Origin: Arthrobotrys musiformis
Lineage: Eukaryota; Ascomycota; Orbiliomycetes; Orbiliales; Orbiliaceae
DNA: 64,000 nt
NCBI GenBank assembly: GCA_036971715.1
Contig: JAVHJL010000003.1
Span: 2,542,001-2,606,000 of the forward strand
Direction: 5' to 3'
Shown here piece after piece: positions 11,533 through 24,893 of the stretch (positions are counted from its first letter, which is position 1; each line of letters opens with the position of its first letter). Under the pieces are notes generated by a model, which did not search any database, had not been told where the DNA came from, and was given only the letters and a program-made list of their open reading frames with translations. Made by a program: the position numbers and the translations under genes.

Positions 11533-12921
11533 ATCTCAAAAATACCAACCCATAACCTTTGAACGGAACATTTAAAACTAAATAAAAGTATACCAATCAA
11601 AAAAACAGAAAAAACTAAACAAAAATATTATAAAATAAAAAAGTATACAAAAACCAACATAAAATAATTATGATATAAAAATATAAAAACATTCACAATC
11701 ATCTATCATATAAAAAAGAAATTTCTTACTTAATTTAAAACTAAACCTTTTAAAAATTAATTTTAAAAATAAAAAACATACCAACTAATTCATCTTTAGA
11801 TAAACTAGTATTAACAACACAAAAATTTAAACCTATTTATCACAAAAAAAAACAAAAAAAACAGATATCAATAAATACAATCAATACTAAAAAAAAAAAT
11901 AAATAAGAAAATTTTATTTCTAAAAATTAAAAAATTAAATAAGCTTCTAAAAAAAAAAATACAAAAAATAAAAAATTTAAAACAAGAAATAAAAAAATTA
12001 AAAAAAAAAAACACAAAAAAGACATACACCCAAATTATTTAAAAAATATTAAAAATACTAAAAATACTAAAAAAAATAAAGAACAGCCCAAAAACACCAA
12101 AAAATGTATAAAATGTAAAACCCATAAAATCCACAAAACACAAAAATATTAATTAATCAACAATAGTTAATTATTCCCAAAAATACTACAAAAACCCCCA
12201 CCCAAAAACTAAATATCTTCAAAAAAAAAAAAAAAAAAATTCTCAAAAAAAATCCAATAATTTAAAATTAATTATTTTTAAAATTTCTTTAAATCCAAAA
12301 AAAAAAATCTAATTTTAATTATTTATAAGAATATTAAAAAAAAAAATATTCTAAAATATAAAAAAAAAATCTACTAAAAATTTATCAAAATAGATGAACA
12401 CATACAAAGACTTTTTAAAATAAAAAGTTAAAAATTTTTAATAATATATAAAATTTTTAAAAATAAAAAAATAAAAAATCTTAAAAAAAAAATAAAAACA
12501 AACAACATAATTAAATTAATTAAAAATCCAAAATAATTAATAAAAAAAAAAAATTAAAAAAAAAATTTTTTTCTATAATAATTACCACAAAAACAAAAAT
12601 AGAAGCAATAAAAACACAAAACAGAAAATATATTTTTCTAAAAAGTGAAAAATTTAAAACAAATTAGTCTACAAAATTTATACTAAAAAACATAAAATAA
12701 TTAATCATTTATATAATATATATTAAGAAAATAAAAGTCCTATAACCATATAAAATACAAATATATTAATTACAATAAAAAACATAAAACAAAAAATTCT
12801 TTATATCTAAAAAATAAAAAATAAAATATCATCTTAAATGAATAGGAATATTTTAAAAATAATATAACACAATTGTAAAAGATTTATAAATATAATGCAG
12901 TTAATTTTAAATTCTGCATTA
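11533..12921 (+). mobile_element. LINE copy 4, 5' part (leader and ORF1), heavily RIP-mutated
   Basis: It begins in the equivalent of the copy 1 leader (AAAATACCAACCCATAACC, then TTGAACGG). It continues through ORF1, including the A-run before the zinc knuckles with five A residues, and into the start of ORF2. It breaks at 12,921 where copy 3 is inserted. The element resumes at 18,664. Most differences from copy 1 here are G to A on the plus strand. Confidence 0.85.
12905..12921. repeat. Left target-site duplication of LINE copy 3 (17 bp)
   Basis: TTTTAAATTCTGCATTA occurs here, directly before the (TTA)n tail of copy 3, and again at 18,664-18,680 after its 5' end. The bases belong to the endonuclease region of copy 4, so copy 3 inserted into copy 4. 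Confidence 0.85.
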
Positions 12922-15900
12922 TTATTATTATTATTATTTATCATACACGCATGCAACCTTTCGGTTATGGCGGAATGAAGGAAAAGAAATTAAAATACAT
13001 GATTTTCACTCATTAAAAATGAAAACTATATAAAATCATTTTTTATTTTTGTTTTTTGTTTTTATTTTTATTTTTGTTTTTTGTTTTTTGTTTTTTGAGG
13101 TTTCTTTTAATTCTTTTTATCTCTTTCTTCTTTTTTCTTATTAAAAGAACAATGTTGTATATCTATTATTCTTACCTATTTATTTTAATATAATATTAAA
13201 ATAATATATTTTATTTTTGGAATTTTTTCATTTTTTCAAACTTCCAAATTTCCCTATGAAATAATCATTTTTAAGATTTTTATTACATTTTCTTTTTACA
13301 ATATTTGTTTTATTTAAGAACTCTTCCAAAAAGATCATACCTTCATTATTAAATAATAAAAAATAATAATCTAATTATTTATTAGCTTTTTTGAGTTTTT
13401 TTTTTAACACCTCTCTTTTTTTATTATAGATTTTGTATTCTATAATTAAGTGTTTTGGTGTTTGAAACTTATTTCTGCATGTACAGTTTTTATTTAAAAT
13501 TCCAGAATTTAAAATTTTATATAAATAACTATTAAAATACCCATGCCCAGTCCTCAATTAAATTAAAAAAAAAACAAAATTATTATTAAACTTAGTAAAT
13601 ATCTTATTTCTTTTTAATTTTGGCTTATTAATATAATTTAGCCTATTTTTTTATTTTTTATATTTTTCTTCCCATTCTAATAAGTCCTTTTCTTTAATTT
13701 TTCTTTTTAAATAAGCGAAGAACTTAAATAAGCTTTTCTTTTTTATTTTTGTAGTTTTTTTAGCTAAATAATCTACCTTTTCATTTCTAACAACTTCAGA
13801 GTAACCTAAAACTTATTTTATAAATATGTTAATATTTCTAAAATTTAATTTATTTGCTATATTCTAAATTTCTAAAATTATTTCCTAACCAAGCCCTAAA
13901 TTTAAATTTTATAACCTTTTTATTGTAGCTTGGTTGTTGGTGAAGAAATAAATATTTTTTACTTCTTTATTTTTATTAATTATTTTAAAAGATTTTTTGA
14001 ATTTTTTTTTTTAAAGCAATTAATTCTGCATTATATACTTTTATACTTTTTCTTAAACTAAAATAAATTTCAAAAATAGATTTATTATCTATTTTTTTAT
14101 AAATTCCAGTTTTTAAAGATTTTTCTTTTTTATTTTTATTATTCTTTTTTTTTTTTATTTTTATTTTTTTTTTCTATTTTTAGTATAGAATTGTCTGTAT
14201 AAGTTTTTTTTAGAATTTAATTTAACTTCTTTTTTATTTTTATAATTTTTTGTTTTTAAATTTTTGGGTACATTATTTATGAGGAAATTAATTTTATTTT
14301 CAATCTAAGGTAAATTAAATTTTATATTTAATTTTTTAATTTTTGTATATGAATTTATCAAAAAATTAATTTTTGATAGTATTCTATCTAGTGTGAAGGT
14401 ATATTTTTTTTTGTTTTCTTCTTTATTATTTTCATTTTATTTTAAATAAGGTCCCAATCCTATTTCCTCTCTTCCAAAATTAAATTTTGGTGGGAATGAC
14501 TCTAAAAATCTCTTTTTTATTAGATAATTTTTATTAAGAAAAAAGGATTTTAGGGTATACCTTCTTTATATCCCATTTAATCTTATTTCTAATAGTAAAA
14601 TAAAAACCTCAACTTTTAATATATTTATTAAAATTATTTTAAAACCTCCTATTATTTTTCTCAACATCTTATTTTAAATTAATTTAAATTCTTTCAAAAC
14701 ATTTTATTATTTTTAATTTTTCCACCATATTTCAGACCCATAGTCAAAAATAAAACAAACATAACTTTTATACAATTATATTATCACTTTAATTTTAAAT
14801 CCTTTTTCTAAATTAGCAAATACCTTAATAAAATTTAAAATTTTATTTACTACACTTATTTTTATTTTAATATAATATTTAAAATTCAATCTCATATCAA
14901 AATATATACCTTATATTATTAATAAGTTTTATTATTATACCATTTAATAGCTCAATATTTAATTCCCCAAATTCATTTTTCTTTTTTAAATTTATTTTAA
15001 AATAAATTAACTCTGATTTTATATCATCAAAAACTACTACATTATCTACAACCCAATTAAAAACTATTTTTGCAGTTTCTTCTAATTCATATATATTTAT
15101 TTCTATTTTTTTTATTAATTGCAATTAACGCCAAATCATCTATATAAAATAGTTTAATAATAAAAAACATTTTTTATTCTAATAAATTAAATAATAATAT
15201 TAAATATAATAAAAAAGGAATTAAGAATATTAAAAAACCTTATAATATTCCAGTTTCAACTAATTTTAATTTTTCTACTTATCCATCAAAGGCCAATTTA
15301 ATTAATCTTTTAAACATAAAATTATTAATCCACAAAATTAATTATTTGGGGAACTTCATATCTTCTAAAATATTAATTAATCTTTCCTTTAAAACATTAT
15401 CAAAAGCCCCTTTAACGTCTAAAAATAAAACAAAAAATTTTAACTTTTCTGAATTAACCATTTCTATATCATGAACTAATAACAAAACTACAATTGCAGA
15501 TCTTTATTTTCTACCTCCAATTTATTCTAAATTTAAAATTTTATTAATTTCTAATAAAAAAACTATTCTTCTTACTATTATTTTCTCTAATATTTTTCCT
15601 AAACAATTTAAAACACTAATAATTCTATAAACTTTTAAAATATTATAATCCAGTTTATTTAATTTAAATAAAATTACCCTAATTACTTCTCTGAAGTATA
15701 TTGGATGGTATTTATAATTTAATAATTGTTTAAATAAATCATTAAATCTTCCCAATATAATTTCATAAACCCTTTTTAAACATAGAAAATTAATTCCATC
15801 TAATCCTAATACTTTTTTAAAATTAAATAAAAAGATAGTTTCTTTAATTTCACTATCTCTTATCTTTTCCCATTCTATTAACTTTTTATTAATTATTATT

Positions 15901-18663
15901 TTTACTAATAACAGTAAATTTATTATTTTTATATAATTTAGTAATTTTAAAAATAACACCTTTCTTAATATTTTTACCTTATCTTCAAAATTAAGGGCAT
16001 TCCTATCCTCATAAATTAGATTTAACATTTTTTAAATTTTTTTAGGTTTAGAAAAATTAAACATTAGGAATATTTCTTTATCTTTTGCATTTTCTAGAAA
16101 ATTAGTCTAGGATTGTTTTTTAGAAAATCTAATTTCTCTAAAATATTTATTTCTTTTAATTTTAAATAATTCCCAATTTTATTAAATTTTATTTAATTTC
16201 CATATCCTTTTTTATTACAAAATCTCTTTTCTTGTTTTTTTAATTTCCTTATTCCACCAAATTTTTAATTTTGGTGTTATTTTTAAAATTAATATAAATC
16301 TTTCTACTACCAAAATTATATTTTTTTAAAAAAGAGATATTGTAACTTCCAAATTATTTTCTAAATCTTCTCTTTTTTTATAAAATGAAAAAAGGCGATT
16401 TTTTTATAAATTATTTTTATTTAGATTTTTATCTAAACTTAATAATTCTTTTTCAAAATTTTCCCACTTAGTTTTATTCCAATTAAATTTATTAGTTAAC
16501 AAAGGGTTATCTACTAAGTCATTTTCTTTTAATTTTATTTTAATTAAGATTATCTCATAATCTGATCCTGTATCAATTTTTTTATTTATTTTCTAATCCA
16601 TAATTAATTCTTTTAAATTAATAATTACAAAAGATAGGTTAATGATTAAAGATTCAGATTTATTATTTTTCTTGGCATTATAATAAGTTAATATACCATT
16701 TTTATTTATTAATTATAAATTTTTATCTTCAATCAACTCTATTATTTTTTTTACTCTTAAATTAAATTTAATTTTAGAATTCCATAAAAAGTAATAAGCA
16801 TTAAAATCTCCAATTAATAATATTTTTTTAGTGTAGTAATCTTTAATTTTATTAAAAAATCAATTTACTATATATTTATTATTTTCTATATTTTATTATT
16901 TTTCATTATAAATATTAATAAATCTAATTTCCCCAAATTTGTTTAATTTAAAATTAATTATCTGGTAGTTTTTATTTTTAATTAAATCTTTCCGGTTTGT
17001 AATCTCATAAAATAAATTCTTTTTTATAAAAATAATTATTTTATTTCGATTTTTATTGATTTTGTTAGTTTTTAAATTTAAAAAAAATTAGTTTAAACCC
17101 TAGGTATATAATTATAGTATTTTCTTTTAAAAACCATGATTCTTATAGGAAAATTAAATCCATATTATCATAAATTAATACAGAGTTTAAAATTAACTAC
17201 ATTATATTTATAGATTTTTTACAATTATATTATATTATTTTTAAAATATCCCTATTCATTTAAGGTGATATTTTGTTTTTTGTTTTTAAAGCATAAAGAA
17301 TTTTTTACCCCATATTCTCCTCCACAATTAATACATTTGTATTTTATATAATCACAAAACTTTTTATTTTCTTGGTATATATTACACAAATAATTAATTA
17401 TTTTATGTTTTCCAGTATAAATTTTGTAGGTTAATTCATTTCTACAATTTAATGCATAATAACCAATTTTTTAACAATTTATACATCTATTATTTCCAAA
17501 AAATTTAATATATCTTTTTATTTTAAATTTTTTATTTTTTAGAAAAATATATCCTCTATTTTATATTTCTATTACCTCCATTTTTATTTTTATAGCAATT
17601 ACTATAGAAGAGAATTTCTTCCCTTCTAATTTTTCTTTTTTAATCAACCATCTCGAATTATTAACTAATTTAATTGTATTGTCTATTTCTACCTCTTTTT
17701 TAAGATCTTTTATTTTTTGATCTTTAAAAATCTCATATACAACTAAAAATTTTTAGCTCTCTATTTTAGAAGATCTTTATATATATTCATTTATTTTAAT
17801 AAGTTTTTGATAAATTTCTTTTTTGTATTCCAGAATATCTTCTTTTTTAGTATTCTTATGGGTAATTAAAATTAGATTCCCTTTTAAATTTAAAAAAATC
17901 CTAGAAATAATTAATTCTGGGTTGTTAAGTTTCTCTTTAAGAATTTTATTTATTTTTTTTCTAAAAATATTTGGTTTTTGGGTAAAAAATTCCGTAGTAT
18001 TTCTAAAAATAATTAACCTTCATTAGTTAATTAATATTTTTGAATTTTATAAATTTTATAGATTTTGTAGATTTTGCATTTTATACATTTTTTAGTATTT
18101 TTAAATTATTTCCTATTTTTTTAATATTTTTAATATTTTCTAAACAATTTAGGCATATGTCTTTTTTGTGTTATTTTTCTCCAACTTTTTTATTTCCTAC
18201 TTTAGGTTTTCTATTTTTTGTACTCTTTTTTTTAGAAGGTTATTTAATTTTTTAATTTTTAGAAATAGATCTTCTCTATTTATTTCTTTTTTTAAATCAA
18301 TTGTATCTACCAATACCTGTTTTTTTTGTCTTTTTTTATAATAAACAAATTTAAAATTTTGTGTTGTTAATACTAGTTTATTTAAAGATGAATTAGTTAA
18401 TATATTCTCCATTTTTAAAACTAACTTTTAAGAAATTTAGTTTAAATTAAGCGAGAAATTTTTTTTTTTTTTTTTTTTTGTGTGGTAGATGATTACAAAT
18501 ATTTTTATATTTTTATGTGATTATTTTCTATCGGTTTTTGTATGCTTTTTTATTTTGTAGTATTTTTGATCAATTTTTTCCGCTCTTTCGATTAATATAC
18601 TTTTATTTGGTTTTGGATACTCCGTTCAAAAGTTATGGGGGGGTCAGTATTTTCGAAGTTCGT
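12922..18663 (-). mobile_element. LINE copy 3, full length (5.74 kb), RIP-mutated, nested in copy 4
   Basis: It runs from the 3' tail at 12,922 to the 5' end at 18,663, collinear with copy 1. Remnant frames still read as LINE protein: RNase H C-terminal motif at 13,375-13,557, RT at 14,897-15,124 and 15,522-16,028, ORF1 N-terminus at 18,197-18,412. It is useful as a reference: it keeps Gln and Trp codons where copy 1 has stops, and keeps the ORF1 frame across the A-run. The two ends (about the last 110 bp at the 3' side and the last 180 bp at the 5' side) are almost unmutated. Confidence 0.9.
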
Positions 18664-18680
18664 TTTTAAATTCTGCATTA
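18664..18680. repeat. Right target-site duplication of LINE copy 3 (17 bp)
   Basis: This is identical to 12,905-12,921. Both sides carry the same two C-to-T changes relative to the intact LINE sequence in copy 1, so those changes preceded the insertion. Confidence 0.85.
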
Positions 18681-21600
18681 AATTATGATAATATGGATTT
18701 AATTTTTTTATAAGAATTGTGGTTTTCAAAAGAAAATATGATAATTACGTATTTAGAGTTTTAACCAATATTTTTAAACCCAAAAACCAAAAATTGAAAT
18801 AGAATAATTATTTTTATAAAAAAGAATTTATTTTATAAGATTATAAATTGAGAAAATTTAATTAAAAATAAAAACTATTAGATAATTAATTTTAAATCAA
18901 ATAAATTTAAAGAAATTAGATTTATTAATATTTACAATGAAAAATAATAAAATATAAAAAATAATAAATATACAGTAAATTGATTTTTTAATAAAATTAA
19001 AAATTACTACACCAAAAAAACATTATTAATTAGAAACTTTAATGTTTATTATTCTTTATAAAATTTTAAAATTAAATTAAATTTAAGAACAAGAAAAATA
19101 ATAAAATTAATTAAAAATAAAGATCTACAATTAATAAATAAAACTAGCATACCAACATATTATAATACCAAAAAAAATAATAAATTTAAATCCTCAATCA
19201 TCAATTTATCTTTTGCAACCATTAATTTAAAAGAATTAATTATGGATTAAAAAATAGATAAAAAAATTAATACAAAATCAAATCATAAAATAATTTTAAT
19301 TAAAATAAAACCAAAAAAAAATAACTTAATAAATATTTTTTTGTTAATTAATAAATTTAATTAAAATAAAACTAATTAAAAAAATTTTAAAAAAGAATTA
19401 TTAAATTTAGATAAAAATCTAAATAAAAATAATTTATAGAAAATTTTTTTTTTTTATTTTATAAAAAAAGAGAAGATTTTAAAAATAATTTGAAAATTGC
19501 AACATCTCTATTTTAAAAAAATATAATTTTGGTAATAGAAAAGTTTACACCAATTTTAAAAATAATACTAAAATTGAAAATTTAATAAAATAATAAAATA
19601 GATAAAATAAGAAAAGAAATATTATAACAAAAAAAGACATAAAAATTAAATAGGATTTAATAAAATTGGGAACTTTTTAAAATAAAAAGGAATAAATATT
19701 TTAAAAAAATTAGATTTTTTAAAAAGAAATTTTGGATTAATTTTTTAAAAAATACAAAAGACAAAAAAATATTTCTAGTATTTAATTTTTCTAAATTTAG
19801 AAAAATCCAAAAAATACCAAATTTAATTTATGAAAATAGTAATGCCCTTAATTTTGAAAATAAAGCAAAAATATTAAAAAAAGCATTATTTCTAAAACTA
19901 TTAAATTATATAAAAATAATAAATTTATTGTTATCAATAGAAATAATAATTAACAAAAAATTAATTAAATAGAAAAAAATAAAAAATAATAAAATTAAAG
20001 AAGTTATTTTTTTTATTTAATTTTAAAAAAGTATTAGGATTAGATAAAATTAATTTTTTATGTTTAAAAAGGACTTATGAAATTATATTGGAAAGATTTA
20101 ATGATTTATTTAAATAATTATTAAATTATGGTTATTATCTAATTAGTTTTAGGGAAGTAATTAGGGTAATTTTATTAAAATTAAATAAATTGGATTATAA
20201 TATTTTAAAAATTTATAGAATTATTAGCCTTCTAAATTATTTAAAGAAAATATTAGAGAAAATAATAATAATAAAAATAGTTTTTTTATTAAAAATTAAT
20301 AAAATTCTAAATTTAGAATAAATTAAAGGTAGAAAATAAAGATCTACAATTAATATAACTTTGTTTTTAGTTTATAAATATAGAAATGGCTAATTTAGAA
20401 AAGTTAAAATTTTTTGTTTTATTTTTAAATATTAAAAAGGCTTTTGATAATATTTTAAAAAAATTTTAATTAATATTTTAAAAAATATGAAGTTTTTTAA
20501 ATAATTAATTTAATAAATTAATAATTTTATATTTAAAAGATTAATTAAATTAGTTTTTGATGGATAAATAGAAAAATTAAAATTTATGGAAACTGGAATA
20601 TTATAAAATTTCCTAATATTTTTAATTCTTTTTTTATTATATTTAATATTATTATTTAATTTATTAGAATAAAAAATGCTTTTTATTATTAAATTATTAT
20701 ATATAGATGATTTAGTATTAATTATAATTAATAAAAAATAAAAATAATATATATAAATTAAAAAAAATTGTAAAAATAGCTTTTAATTGGGTTGTAGATA
20801 ATGTAGTAGTTTTTAATAATATAAAATTAAAGTTAATTTATTTTAAAATAATTTTAAAAAAAGAAAATGAAAATGAATTTGGGGAATTAAATATTAAATT
20901 ATTAAATAATATAATAATAAAATTTATTAATAATATAAGGTGGTTAGGTATATATTTTAATATAAAATTAAATTTTAAAAATTATATTAAAATAAAAATA
21001 AGTATAGTAAATAAATTTTAAATTTTATTAAAATACTTGCTAATTTAGAAAAAAGAATTTAAAATTAAAATAATAATATAATTATATAAAAGTTATATTT
21101 GTTCTATTTCTAATTATGAATTTGAAATATGGTGGAAAAATTAAAAATAATAAAATATTTTTAAAAAATTTAAATTAATTTAAAATAAAATATTAAAAAA
21201 AATAATAGGAGGTTTTAAAATAATTTTAATAGATATATTAGAAATTGAGGTTTTTATTTTATTATTAGAAATAAGATTAAATGGGATATAAAAAAAGTAT
21301 GCCCTAAAATTCTTTTTTTTAATAAAAATTATTTATTAAAAAAAAATTTTTAAAATTATTTTTACTAAAATTTAATTTTAAAAGAGAAGAAATAAGACTA
21401 AAACTTTATTTAAAATAAAATAAAAATAAAAAAAGGATAAAAAAGAATATGCTTTTATATTAAATAGAATATTATTAAGAATTAATTTCCTAATAAACCC
21501 ATATATAAAAATTAAGAAATTAAATATAAAATTTAATTTATTTTGGATTGAAAATAAAATTAATTTCTTTATAAATAATATATCTAAGGATTTAAAAGTA

Positions 21601-22878
21601 GAAAATTATAAAAATAAAAAAAAAATTGAATTAAATTCTAAGGAAAACTTATTTATTTATATAAATGGTTTTATGTTGGAAATAGAAAATAAAAATAAAA
21701 AGAATAATAAAAATAAAAAAAAAAATCCTTAAAAACTAGAATTTATAAAAAAATCGATAATAAATTTATTTTTGAAATTTATTTTAATTTAGGAAAAAGT
21801 ATAGAAATATATAATATAAAATTAATTGCTTTAAGGAAAAAATTCCAAAATTTTTTTAAAATAATTAATAAAAATAAAAAAAATAAAGAATATTTATTTC
21901 TTCATTAACAACTAGATTGTAATAAAAAAATTATAAAATCTAAATTTAGAATTTAATTAGGAAACAATTTTAGAAATTTAAAATATAATAAATAAATTAA
22001 ATTCTAAAAATATTAATATATTTATAAAATGGGTTTTAAATTACTTTAAAATTATTAAAAATGAAAAAATAGACTACTTAGCTAAGGAAATTATAAAAAT
22101 AAAAAAGAAAAGTTTATTCAAATCTTTTACTTATTTAAAAAGAAAAATTAAAGAAAAGGATTTATTAGAATGGAAAGAAAAATATAAAAAATAAAAAAAT
22201 AGGTTAAATTATATTAATAGGTTAAAGTTAAAAAGAAATAAGATATTTATTAAATTTAGTAATAATTTTTTTTTTTTTTTAATTTAATTAAAAACTGGGT
22301 ATGGGTATTTTAAATAAAAATTGTATAAAAATAAGTTTTAAATATTAAAATATTTAATTATGGAATGTAAAATTTATAATAAAAAGAGAGAGATGTTAAA
22401 ATGGAAACTTAAAAAAGCTAATAAATAATTAGATTATTACTTTTTATTATTTAATAATGAAGGTATGATTTTTTTGAAAGAGTTTTTAAATAAAATAAAT
22501 ATTGTAAAAAGAAAATGTAATAAAAATCCTAAAAATGATTATTTTATAGAATGGGGAAATCTGGAAGTTTGAAAAAATGAAAAGGTTCCGGAAATGAGAT
22601 ATATCATTTTAATATTATATTAAAGTAGATAGGTAAGAATAACAGATATACGACATTGTTCTTTTAATGGGAAAAAAGAAGAAAGAGATAAAAAGAGTTA
22701 GAAGGAACCTCAAAAAACAAAAACAAAAATAAAAATAAAAAATAAAAATAAAAAATGATTTTATATAGTTTTCATTTTTAATGAGGAGCGAAAATCATGT
22801 ATTTTAATTTCTTTTCCTTCATTCCGCCATAACCGAAAGGTTGCATGCGTGTATGATAAATAATAATAATAATAATAA
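18681..22878 (+). mobile_element. LINE copy 4, 3' part (ORF2 and tail), heavily RIP-mutated
   Basis: This is the continuation of copy 4 after the copy 3 insertion: endonuclease remnant (about 18,690-19,400), RT (about 19,790-20,950), RNase H (about 21,090-22,550) and the 3' UTR with A-rich tract. The shared 3' tail follows, ending in (TAA)n at about 22,859-22,878. No frame is open. The last ~100 bp are close to unmutated. Confidence 0.85.
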
Positions 22879-24148
22879 AAATTTTATTTTTTTCTTAATT
22901 ATAAAAAAACTTAGTTATAAATAAATTTACTAATAAAAACTTTTTTTAAAATATAATATAAAAATTATTTATTTTAAAAGCAAAGAAAATGCCTTAGCAG
23001 ATATAATAAATTAATAATCTAACTTTATAAAAAAAATAAAATTTAATAAAAAAATTATTTTATTAAAAAAAAAAACCTATATTATTATTAATAAATCTTT
23101 TAATTTTATAGAATATTATATTAAAAATAAATTCTAAATTAAACTTATAAATAACTATTAATAAGATTTAATAATAAAAAAAGTTTTAAAAATTTTTTAA
23201 AACTTGTTAAAACATTATATAAAAGAATTATTATATTTAAAAATTTTTTTTATATTTTAATTAAACAACTTTAAAAAGAAATTATTATTTAATATTATAA
23301 TTCAAAAATATATAATTATTTAAATATTAATTAAATATAAAAACTTATTATTAAAACATACTTTTAATTTTAAATAAAGAAATATATTAAAAAATATATT
23401 AAAATTCATAACATATATTATAGAAATAAATCTAATTAATATAAGCTATATAGTATATTTTTCATTTTATAACATATTTAATATACTTTTACCAATATTA
23501 TTTATAACAAAATATTAATTATTATTAATAAATTCTTAAAAATTATTATCTTTATTCTATAGCATAGTTAATAGAAAATTAAAAAATTTCAACATATATA
23601 TCACTAATATATTTTTTTCAAATATAAAATCTAACGAAAACATATTTATAATAAATTTTTATTTTTTATTAATAAATATTAATAATTAATTATAAATCAA
23701 ATAAAATCAAAAATCAATATTATAATAAAATCTCACTTTTAAATTAATAAAATCTTAAAATATTTCATTTAAATTTTTAAAATATATTTTTAAAACTTTT
23801 TTAATTATATTCAAAATAATTAATTTTTTTTTATTAGTAAAATTTATATATAATATTTTTTAATATAATATTATTAAATATACTTTATATAAAATAGTAT
23901 ATAAATAAAAATTTAAAATTTTTTTACCCCCACTTTTTCTAAAAAAAATTATACTAAAAATAAAAAAATATATAAAACAAATAAAAAAATTTTATAATAT
24001 TCTTAAAAAAAACTTTAAATTCTCTCAAAAATAAATAATCTATTATTATAATAAAAATTATTTAGAAATTCTATTATTAAAAAAAAAAGATAAAGCATAT
24101 CTATTTACACAAAACCTAAAAAATAAATATTTTAATAAAAAACTCAAT
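22879..24148. other. AT-rich degenerate segment, no gene seen
   Basis: Almost pure A and T with no open frame of note and no clear match to the LINE or the LTR-like repeat. It is likely RIP-decayed transposon DNA of another family. It is the left flank of the SINE-like element. Confidence 0.4.
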
Positions 24149-24161
24149 TATTAGAAATTTA
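24149..24161. repeat. Left target-site duplication of the SINE-like element (13 bp)
   Basis: TATTAGAAATTTA, directly next to the (TTA)n tail. An identical copy is at 24,976-24,988, directly next to the tRNA-like 5' end. Confidence 0.85.
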
Positions 24162-24556
24162 TTATTATTATTATTATTATTTATCATACACGCATGCAAC
24201 CTTTCGGTTATGGCGGATTGTAGATATCTAATTATAGATAATAACATGAAAGAAGTGAATACAAGCCAGAATCTTTACATGATTAGGATGTTGGAGATTT
24301 TCGGTATTTTTTTTAGAATCTATCTACATTAAATTCCTTTGTATATAATTCTACTATTCCAATTTAGTAGAGAATGCGCCGTATATCTGTTGTTTTTACC
24401 CATCCACTTTGATGTAATATTAGAAAATTACTATATTCAGAACAATCCACAAGTGTGGGTTCTAATTATAGATATATTTTCTTAAGATTATTACTTTTTA
24501 TACTTCTGTAACTGAAGTCCAGTTCTAAAACAGGAACTAGGCTGTTCTATTTTTTT

Positions 24557-24701
24557 AAGTAGTAGAACTACTTCTATTTTTAAGTAGTAGAACTACTAGT
24601 ACTGTTTTTATTGTGATGTACTCACACATATCTTTTACAGAGATTACTGTCTATTTTTAAGTAGTAGAACTACTTCTATTTTTTATAGTAGATAGAACTA
24701 C
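24557..24701. repeat. Palindromic tandem repeats in the SINE body
   Basis: AAGTAGTAGAACTACTT occurs at 24,557-24,573 and 24,659-24,675, a shortened form at 24,582-24,597, and a degenerate one near 24,684-24,701. Each is a 7-bp inverted repeat around AGA; the first two are 25 bp apart with a CTATTTTT spacer. In RNA each would fold into a small hairpin. Confidence 0.75.
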
Positions 24702-24843
24702 TGTTTGATTTTTATTCTAAAGTTCAAACTGTGTTGTGCGAGGAAAACAAACAACAACACCCTTAAAACAAACTTAGATGTCAAACACATCAAGATACAA
24801 CTATAGTTGGTGTAAAACTAGTGAGTTGTTTCTTTTTGCATTT

Positions 24844-24876
24844 ATTTTCGGGTAAAAGAAATAAAACCCCGAAAAT
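24844..24876. other. Perfect 9-bp inverted repeat downstream of the tRNA-like head
   Basis: ATTTTCGGG at 24,844-24,852 and CCCGAAAAT at 24,868-24,876, with a 15-nt A-rich loop. It lies just after the tRNA-like head on the element strand and could form a hairpin in the transcript. Confidence 0.6.
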
Positions 24877-24893
24877 TAATTTGCAAAATATGG

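Noticed and set aside
261..22878. Repeats spaced as a CRISPR array or a secondary-metabolite cluster
   Set aside because: The repeats are transposon copies of several kb in eukaryotic DNA, and no biosynthetic core gene is present anywhere in the window.
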